Source: Rhipicephalus microplus
Taxonomy: Eukaryota > Arthropoda > Arachnida > Ixodida > Ixodidae
Assembly: GCF_043290135.1 (NCBI RefSeq)
Contig: NW_027464602.1
Span: forward strand, 2,356,001 to 2,420,000
Reading direction: 5' to 3'
Length of the DNA stretch: 64,000 nt
Positions 56,201 through 64,000 of this stretch are shown piece by piece; the stretch's first letter is position 1; each line of letters starts with the position of its first letter. The notes below the pieces were generated by a model. It saw nothing but the letters and a program-made list of their open reading frames with translations, was not told the DNA's origin and made no database searches. Position numbers and translations under genes: made by a program.

Positions 56201-58190
56201 GCAGGCAGGGCATTCAATTCCCTCCCTATTTTTTGTATACTACTGTCCTTGTGTACATCGTAGAACACATAACAGTAATGATAGCAAACAGATCTTTGAT
56301 TCGGGTAGGCTTGGTGTTTTTATTTAAAATGGAACAACGAGGAAGCTGCTGAAGCTCGTGCCTGTATACAGCTGCTTTATATGGAGATGAAACTTTAACG
56401 AAAAAAAAAAAGTAATGATAAACAGTAGGCTCATAACAAACAACATTTCTCTGAGGGTGCATGGAATATATGTCCCATGCAAGGCTATGCATTGCAGTCC
56501 TTACTGCATTAATTATGTACACGTACTGCAGGGCATGCAAGTGTATGCAGACACACGCTGACGAAATGACATTTTTTGCTACATACAAACATGCACCGCA
56601 CCAAATAAGACGCGCGTGTTTGTATAGTCAGGGAACACTCGTGAATATTGATGAAATCACACAGCTCGCTTACAGTATAAAACAAACACAATTGCGAACA
56701 ATAAAATTCGACGCTGTTTAAAGAGGCGGACCCAGATTACGAGGAGAATTATCAGTATGGCATACACACCACGTGTCAAGCTTTTGCAACATCTAAAGAG
56801 ACTAAATATGGAAAGTTGCCTTTGTAAGTTAACATGACAGTACCAAATGGAGAAGCCACACGAGATAACAATTCATCGTGGGCTAAAGAATGTGTTTTAA
56901 TTATTATACACAGCTTTGCAAGATAATATCGACGAGTTTTACTCGTCTAGGTGTGGGAGGTGTAGGCCTGATAGAATGCGATGTTGCTTCAGAGCCTTTC
57001 TTTCGTAATATTGCAATTTTATTCAACTCTTTCAAACGCGGCACCGTAAATTTCTACTGGGTGCTCGAACACGGCAAGCAGGTCGCGGGGCAAAATCTTT
57101 GCAACATTTTATTACCGAAACAGCGATACTAGCAATGCTTGAGCTGCACTTGCTGTTTTCTAAATTGTAACCTCCTCAATCTCATCACTGTGATCAGGAA
57201 ACAGAGAGGAAAAGTACAGCAGTAGTACGTAGAGAAATATTCAATTTCAAGCCCTTTAGCAATATCACCTAAAGAAATTGCCAGTTCACTGTTGAATTCT
57301 CGATGGAAACAAACAGCTGATCAGGGACGCAAGCTTGGCTTGGCACTGGCTTGGCCGTTCATACAGAGCCAAAAGCCGCTGCAGGAAACTGGATTGCGGA
57401 TCGTATTGAGACAAAATATTTCATACATTTTTGTTTTCTTTGTTTCATTTCTCTAATTGCTCTTGTGATGGCGTGGACCGCGCTTCGTGATCTCATGTAC
57501 CGGCGCACTGTTTTTAAGTTTAGTATGGCGCACGATAATACATGATTACGTGCTTTAATTTAAAAAGGTTCGCGAGTATGGCAGCAACACTGCAATGTCG
57601 GGAAGAGGATAGTAGTAGAACCAGTAGCAGCTGCATGCCCGGGTGGAGCGACTGATGCCCAGATGGAGGAATGTCAACCCGATGCCTTTTGTGTTGGCCG
57701 TTCTGGCAGTTCCGCCGACTTTATAGGAAGAGACGACCCCGTCGCTTGTCCTCTTCTCTTTTCCTTCGCGCATCAGTGACAACATTGACGGACGACGTGT
57801 TCGACTTCACCGTGCACGTGAGTATAGGTTGGTTTTTCATTCGAGTGAATTCTTGTTCAGATTTGCAACTTGTCGACTTCATCCTGATCACCTGTCACCG
57901 GCAATAAGTCACATACGTGTGATATTTAGGTGAAATAAATAATAATGCACATTTTCTGCTCCATTTGCGTCACTTAGCTACACCAGGACATGAGGTAAAG
58001 CCTTTGTCGCCTAGCCACTAGCAGGCAAGATCGATCACTCGCATCCTTCAGTTCGCGAATCAACGCGCCTGCCTTAGAATTAGTAAGCTGCTCGCAAAGA
58101 AATCTTACCGAGGCAATTTTGTTTTCTGTGAACAATGCACCGTAGATTTGTCTTGAATAACAAAAAAAACTTGAAAAATAAATGTCGCGA
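56201..58190. other. Non-coding stretch
   Basis: There is an A11-type tract near 56400, and scattered 60-120 codon frames without recognisable domains. One at 57351-57545 encodes a single hydrophobic segment but has no supporting context. No gene assigned. Confidence 0.35.
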
Positions 58191-58241
58191 CCTTTTAGAA
58201 AACGCCGTGTCTAAGAGCTAGACGCGGCATTTTGTAAAAGG
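58191..58241. repeat. Short hairpin-forming inverted repeat
   Basis: CCTTTTAGAAAACGCCGTGT opposes ACGCGGCATTTTGTAAAAGG: about 24-bp arms with around four unpaired or wobble positions and a very small loop. It may be a foldback remnant. Confidence 0.6.
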
Positions 58242-61200
58242 CTAATCAAATTCAGTATGTTTTCGTAGTTTCTGCTTGAAATTATTATTGTCTATGAATT
58301 TCATGGCCCAATCTTTTGCTTTGGCTGAAAATCTCGGTGGCAAAAACTTTGTTCAGTGTCCCTTTAAGGGCAGGTGTAGATGCCATGATTTCAGTCGCAA
58401 ATCTTTTTGCTAGTCGGCCGGCTGGTTAACAATAAGGGTACTAACTAGAGTTCCAGATTTCAGCAGCAACACATCGTCATGGCTTCATCAGATGCTGCAT
58501 TATATACATTCTATCCTCGTTTTTAAATAGGTGTACCGTATGGTCCACTGTTACAGGAAACAAGCGAGCTCATGGACAGTTAGCCATGTGGTGCTAACTG
58601 GCAGCGAGGCTTGTGAATGAGACGCATGCGCATAGAATCAGGGTGCGCCCAGTTTTGTCTGCCATTTCTTCGCCTGTACGCATGACAGCATTGGAAAGCG
58701 CATCCGTATTTTAGCTGCGCAATTTATCTAGCCCAGTGCCTCCTGCTTCAGGGATTTCCTGTGAGCACAAAAAATGCATGATTTTAATCGTTGCTGCAGT
58801 GTTTTGCAAGTTGTCACCGTAAAGCACATCATATTTTTCGCATAATGCTCGCTGCAACTAGCAAGTTTCGATGACTCAAAATGCTGTTCAGGTCTGATGT
58901 AGCAAACATTTTAAGCTCGTCCTCGTGACCATGAAATATTGGTTTATTAAATAATGGAAGGCAGAGTTGGTATCAGTTGATTTACAGTGTGAAAAAGAGA
59001 AGTGCGAAGGACCGTGCCTCGCAAGTAAGCCCCGAGAGCATGAGCAGAGAAGTAGCAGATGAGGATGCTCATGCGCTGCATTTCCAAATCTCACCAGCAC
59101 TAATGCTTGACGGACTGCTTGCCACGCACTAGCGTGTTCTTTCTGAAACAGGACTTTGGCCCTGTAAGCAAGTTCTTGAAGGGCATAAGTAAAACGTAGA
59201 ATGGGCCCCCTAAATGCACCCATCCTTGAACCATTGGGCTTATGAATTAGTGCCCTTTTCAAAATACAACTATTCTGAGCTATAAATTGTGACAGAACAG
59301 TGAACGAAGTTTAAAAATAGGAAAAAAGTCTTTAAATGTCCCCTTTATACATAGAGTTCTTGTGATGTCACTTCTGCCATTGTGGCCCTCTCCCGCCATG
59401 CCCGGGTAACTCCCTGGGTACCTACGGCAGTTCACGTGCTGCAGTGCGGTTTGTTGGGGGCTCGTCATCTGTTGCTGTGAACGATGTGGAAGCATTGTGG
59501 TTTTTTGTTGTCTTACTTTAACGAGCTCATTGGATTAGGAAGGCCTCGCTCGTTCACTCGATACAAGACCAGATAATCAAGATGTGCGACACATATACCA
59601 GCCACGGCGTACACCGGCTGCCCGCCACAACCTATGAGGGCCTATTATCTTGCTTTCACTACAAATTGCCTGGCCCAAAAACAAGTGAAAGCTCAAAATC
59701 TCTCGAGCCGCAATTTCAAGAGTGGATGTGCGAAGCGCAGCTGCTCCCATCGAAAACTAGTCGTGCAGAGCTAGGCAAGTTTACAAGAGATATAATATTA
59801 TGAATATATTGTCACGGCCTACGCCACCAAAGTAGCAATGCCCCCCCCCCCTTCCCCCCCCCCCCAAGTGTTTTAAACAGTGCTGATGTTGAGCTTGAGC
59901 CTCTTTGATTGCAATTTGTGAAAATAGTCGAGGAAAATATTATACAAGGCAGATAGAGACTTTGCGTGGTGTGTGCCGCGGTAACGCCAGTCATCACTTT
60001 ATTTTTCGCGTATGCTTTAACACACTTTTCAATTTGTATTTTGCTTTTGTTGTACGCTAATGTACAGTGGAGTCACTGAACATGATAGAGACCGTGTATA
60101 GAATTAATTGACTAATTAACAAAAATCCTGACACCCAACTTGAACCGATCGGCTATGCTTCAAAGTGAACTAATATTGTTTCCCATTCTTTATAGTTTGT
60201 TTCAATGCAATACCAAATCTCCGCGATCGCCGTCACGATTTTAAACGCCTTCCTCGCCATCATGATTTTAACTGCGGACAAGTTTGTATGTACAGTATCT
60301 TGGTAAGCTATATCTGTTTGCAGGTAAATACTTGGCTATGGCACTTACCCATAATGAAGTTGCACCTGAAGATGCAAATATTGCAAAGTTTCTTCAAGTA
60401 GCTTTTGTTAATCTGCACCAGCCAAATACGCTGGTACTTTTAGGAAAATCGGAATGTGTGTTCTCAATTTCAGGTTATAACTTTCAGCGAAGAAACACCC
60501 TAAGCTCTGCTCCCTCTGCGTGGACTACTAAATCAACTTGCCTCACTAGCAGCTCATAATTTCTCAAACTTGCATCGTGAGGCAAAACTAAACGGGTGCA
60601 AGCATGAGGAGACAACATGGCAGTTGTAGGCGATAGATTCGGTTGGTGCCCGGGCATGTTGGTGGCGCATTTCGGAAGTGATGAAAAGGCGCTGCGAGAT
60701 GCACGTGCACACTTTGTATAGTTTCTGTATTGGACAGCAAACTTTTTTTCTTATCTGAGCAGTTTTACCAAAGGAAGCTTCATCATATGGCGTGATAAAT
60801 GAAGCGAATCCACAGGTTGAACCACATCATAGCCTCGCTGTGCTTTTGTACTTTTTTTAGCTCGCGAAATTTATTTGTACATATAAGTGACAACTTGCCA
60901 GTAATAAGGCAGCACTTGTTTCTTTACCATATGATCATCTCCGGTGTGCTGCTGCCTCAATATTTCAAATTCTAAGCATTTACACCATTGTATGCTAACT
61001 TTTCCTTCAAAGTGAGACAAGCCACATGTGTATCGTAGATCGAGAAGCATGCCAGTTTTACGTACTTGCAAGGTAAACATCAGAAATGCACAGTTGATCA
61101 AAAATACTAGTTTAATGGTGCATCTACATAGCAGAGCACCTGTGGCACCTCGGGAACAAGATAATGCCACATATGTTACAAGAGATAATTAAAAAAGACA

Positions 61201-61532
61201 GGGGACGTTTCGTGAACAAATAGAAACAAAAATAAAATGGCACGTGGCAGCGAGCGAAGGCGACAAGGGGGTGGGGGGAGCCCGTGGGACTTCAGCGGAT
61301 GAACGTAAGGTGTGTGTTTAATATGTGGAAGAAAAAAAAATTCAAAATTTTGGCGACTGAAATGAGGGTGACTTAGTGAGTGCGCTCATGACGAGAGTAA
61401 ACACGGTTATTATTTTTTTTTTTCAAATCTCTTTTGAAAGCCACAAAAAATTTGTATGTGGTGCAGCCTAACAGAAGGTCCGTGAAGGCAAATTATGAAT
61501 TCGTCGTTGTACAAGGGCCTATTTTTTTTTTT
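58242..61532. other. Non-coding stretch with poly-C tract
   Basis: A C11-TT-C12 tract lies at 59841-59865. Open frames at 59582-59803 and 60284-60559 show no known domain and no clear splice context. Nothing else recognised. Confidence 0.35.
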
Positions 61533-61545
61533 TCATGCGCACCAT

Positions 61546-61787
61546 CCCCGCCGTGGTGGTCTAGTGGCTAAGGTACTCGGCTGCTGACCCGCAGGGCGCG
61601 GGCTCGAATCCCGGCTGCGGCGGCTGCATTTCCGATGGAGGCGGGAATGTTGTAGGCCCGTGTGCTCAGATTTAGGTGCACGTTAAAGAACCCCAGGTGG
61701 TCTAAATTTCCGGAGCCCTCCACTACGGCGTCTATCATAATCATATAGTGGTTTTGGGACGTTAAACACCACATATCAATCAATCAA
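61546..61787 (+). mobile_element. Ruka-like tRNA-derived tick SINE, second full-length copy
   Basis: It has the same head, body and (CAAT)n tail as the copy at 43613, about 94% identical by eye, flanked by a 13-bp duplication TCATGCGCACCAT (61533-61545 and 61788-61800). Its B box reads GGCTCGAATCC, one change from consensus. A T12 run lies just upstream of the left duplication. Confidence 0.88.
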
Positions 61788-61800
61788 TCATGCGCACCAT

Positions 61801-62507
61801 AAATAGTGCTCAAAATTTATTTGCATATGTTGTTTTCATCCTCGCTGTATTCCGTGCTGTTTATGATGTAAAAAAAAAGTAGCACGCTGAAGTGGTGCTG
61901 CTTTTGGGCAACAGTTGAAAATGGCGGGGTGCATGAATGCGGAATACTGCCGCTTGCACTCAAATCACTCTTGTGGTCACCTCCCACTGTTTGCAGCATG
62001 TGTTGTGTATACACAGCTGCATATTTCCTAGCTAGAAAAATTTGATTTTAGGTGTTTCACGCCATTTTCCATGTAACTATTCCACAATTGCACACACTGA
62101 TCAGCAGGCTTTCAATTGCGCTGAAGGACACAGGTGCCATAAAATTCATAGTCGATTCTTTCAAGAAACCGTATGTAAAGGCTGAAGCTTCATGTGTACA
62201 TACACACACACATATTGTTTTTTGTACTTTATGAAAGCTGCGAAGGTCCCATGTGCCTCCAAGCGTAACCTGTCTTATTTATTCTCCATCACCGCAAAAG
62301 TTTTGTGAGTTTCAAATAAAAGTGCTTTGCGCATGGCCACTTTTGGGTAATTTTTTGGTGTAGGTGTTATTTGAGCAGCCTACAGTGTTTACCTTATAAG
62401 CCTGTATGTATATGTTGCATTATAAGGACGCAGAATGTGTGTAGCTGTACAATATAGATGAAGTGTAAAAATTAAGTGTGTCTATTGTAGTGTTCTTGCA
62501 ACCAATC
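61801..62507. other. Non-coding stretch
   Basis: AT-rich sequence with a short CACACACA tract near 62201. No gene or RNA recognised. Confidence 0.35.
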
Positions 62508-62510
62508 TTA

Positions 62511-62731
62511 CCCCCGTATTCTAGAACGTCCCTCCACTCAACGCTTCACCTTCACTTGAGATGGCTGATGGGAGCGCCGTCTTTAAGCAGAGAAAATTGC
62601 TGCATGTCAGCAATAATCTGCTGTGATTCTCGAGTAGCGCAGCGTCGCTTTCAAACGAGTAGCGGCACAGTGCTCAACTCTGTCAAGTGAAGGGTGAAAG
62701 TCGAGTCGGGGAGCGTTTATGAATATGGGGG
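62511..62731. mobile_element. MITE with ~50-bp terminal inverted repeats and TTA target duplication
   Basis: The left end CCCCCGTATTC and right end GAATATGGGGG are inverted repeats that extend with about 75-80% identity over roughly 50 bp (62511-62560 and 62683-62731). The trinucleotide TTA flanks both sides (62508-62510 and 62732-62734), the duplication type of PIF/Harbinger transposons. There is no coding capacity. Confidence 0.7.
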
Positions 62732-62734
62732 TTA

Positions 62735-64000
62735 GTTTTGTTGTCTTGTTAGCCTGCCATTAACACTGGATTGATGCTACTTTGCTCTAGCTGTACAGTG
62801 CTCTCCAATGCTCAAGGAGGCACCGCACGGGGAAGGCTCGGAGCAAACCATGCGTGAGTTTCCTTTCATTGTTACCCTATGCACGTATTAAGTGATAGAC
62901 TTTAATGTATGCTATTTGTATTGTGCAAGTTTTTGGGGACATACAACTTCCAACACTTATATGTTCTGATGAAAATCACGCAAGAATGAGAGAAGCTTGT
63001 GCAAAAATTATGCAAGAGTGTAAGAAGCTTTTGCAGAAGTCTGTGAAATGAAGTTTTGAAATTTTGTGGCAATGTGTCATTGTACAGTGGTCAACAGTCT
63101 TGCTCAGCATGCTTGACTGCAGGGCTCCCGGCTGCACAGGCGCATCTACGGAGTGCCTGATGCATGATGGGCCAAATGTCAGCCTGCACACTGGTGCCTC
63201 TTATCCCCGTTTGTCTGTTACATCAGTGTCTCTTGTAAAGGGGATCAACTGTGCTACCTTTTTTTTTTTCGAATGTAATGAGTTCTTTTTCCAGATTATT
63301 GTTGTTTTAAGGTAGAGCCTCACATTTCTATCAAATACTGAAGATTCTATTTTTCCTTCTAGATGCTATGAAGTCACTCCTTGTGTTACAATAGAGTGGA
63401 CACTGTTATGAGAAAAGCTACTTTATGGAGTTAACTCACTCCATATTGACTTAACACACAGAATTGGTAAAAACTACACTCCATTCCAGCTGCATTAGGA
63501 ATAATATTCATTTGCATACTTCTGTTTCTTTTGTTTGTTTGTTGGCTGGAGGTTTGGAGTATAGGGTGGCCAGAGGGCACTGTGTAGTCTTTTTTCATCT
63601 TCCCAATTTTGTGAACATCAATTGATAGCCGTATGGGAAGCAGCCAGCATGCTGAAACAGCGGTGCAAGCATGCAAGATGCTCACCATTGCATGCAGTCA
63701 GTTGCTGTGAGCAACCTACTGCATACAATTAACTGCGAGTGGTGAACTAACGCTGCACTATGTGTGCCTCCTGGAAAGCTGCAATGGTAAAGTGCCACAA
63801 TCGTATAGTAACATGGATAACATCGCAATTTGTTTGTTGAATAATTTTGCAACAAAATCAATGGAGTTTTGGATAAATTTGTGTATCTGCCTGGTTCATC
63901 AAAGCTACAGAGTCAAATGCGGTATATACTCGCGTATTATGTGTACTTTTTTTGTCAATCCGATCATGTGCGAAGCTAGTAGGAATCGCTGGCCTAAAAG
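62735..64000. other. Non-coding stretch to window end
   Basis: A T11 run lies near 63260. The last ~80 bp (from GGTATATACTCGCGTATTATG at about 63920) resemble the start of a dispersed repeat cut by the window edge, which I cannot name with confidence. No gene seen. Confidence 0.35.

Noticed and set aside
59582..59803. Possible exon of a host gene
   Set aside because: There is no recognisable domain, no convincing splice sites and no companion exons on this strand.
63915..64000. Named DNA transposon end at the window edge
   Set aside because: The segment looks like a dispersed repeat, but only about 80 bp are visible and I cannot assign a family.

Overview
This window is eukaryotic, repeat-rich DNA, most probably from a hard tick (Ixodida). 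The evidence is two target-site-flanked copies of what I recognise as the tick tRNA-derived SINE Ruka, several arthropod-type non-LTR retrotransposons, and no bacterial gene organisation. I see no convincing host protein-coding gene. All long open frames that look like real proteins belong to retrotransposons.

Layout. (1) Positions 1-29513 and 34374-43351 are the two arms of one tandem array of ~148-bp monomers, roughly 260 by length. Each monomer, read on the minus strand, is a complete RNA polymerase III-like unit: a 73-nt body closely resembling tRNA-Asn(GUU) with intact A-box and B-box sequences, a ~10-nt trailer, a run of usually 6-9 T as terminator, and a ~57-nt spacer. Nearly all monomers share the same stem mismatches, so the founder was probably already a degenerate tRNA gene. 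The array shows higher-order structure (blocks of ~4.13, 2.65, 2.64 and 1.91 kb) and several anticodon variants (Asn, Thr, Ile, Lys, Tyr). (2) At 29514-34373 a non-LTR retrotransposon of the L1/Tx1 type with both ORFs open is inserted in the array. It sits exactly at the 5' end of one tRNA-like body and is flanked by a perfect 16-bp target-site duplication. Empty paralogous sites are visible further along the array. (3) From 43352 to 50170 the DNA is non-coding, with a Ruka SINE, an older Ruka-like fragment, faint retroelement remnants and strong palindromes. (4) At about 50170-56200 there are two nested non-LTR elements. An apparently coding-competent CR1/L2-like element (50452-54833) has 270-bp 5' monomers, a 2A-like motif in ORF1, and ORF1 and ORF2 in one frame separated by a single UGA. 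It lies inside an older minus-strand LINE carrying four in-frame stops. (5) From 56201 to 64000 the DNA is again non-coding, with a second Ruka copy, a TTA-flanked MITE, hairpins and low-complexity tracts.

The most interesting system is the tRNA-Asn-derived satellite together with the retrotransposon that hit it at the tRNA +1 boundary. This may be a target-specific LINE using a tRNA-like satellite as its site. No expression or homology search could be run. Family names rest on motif recognition, and monomer counts are estimates from length.
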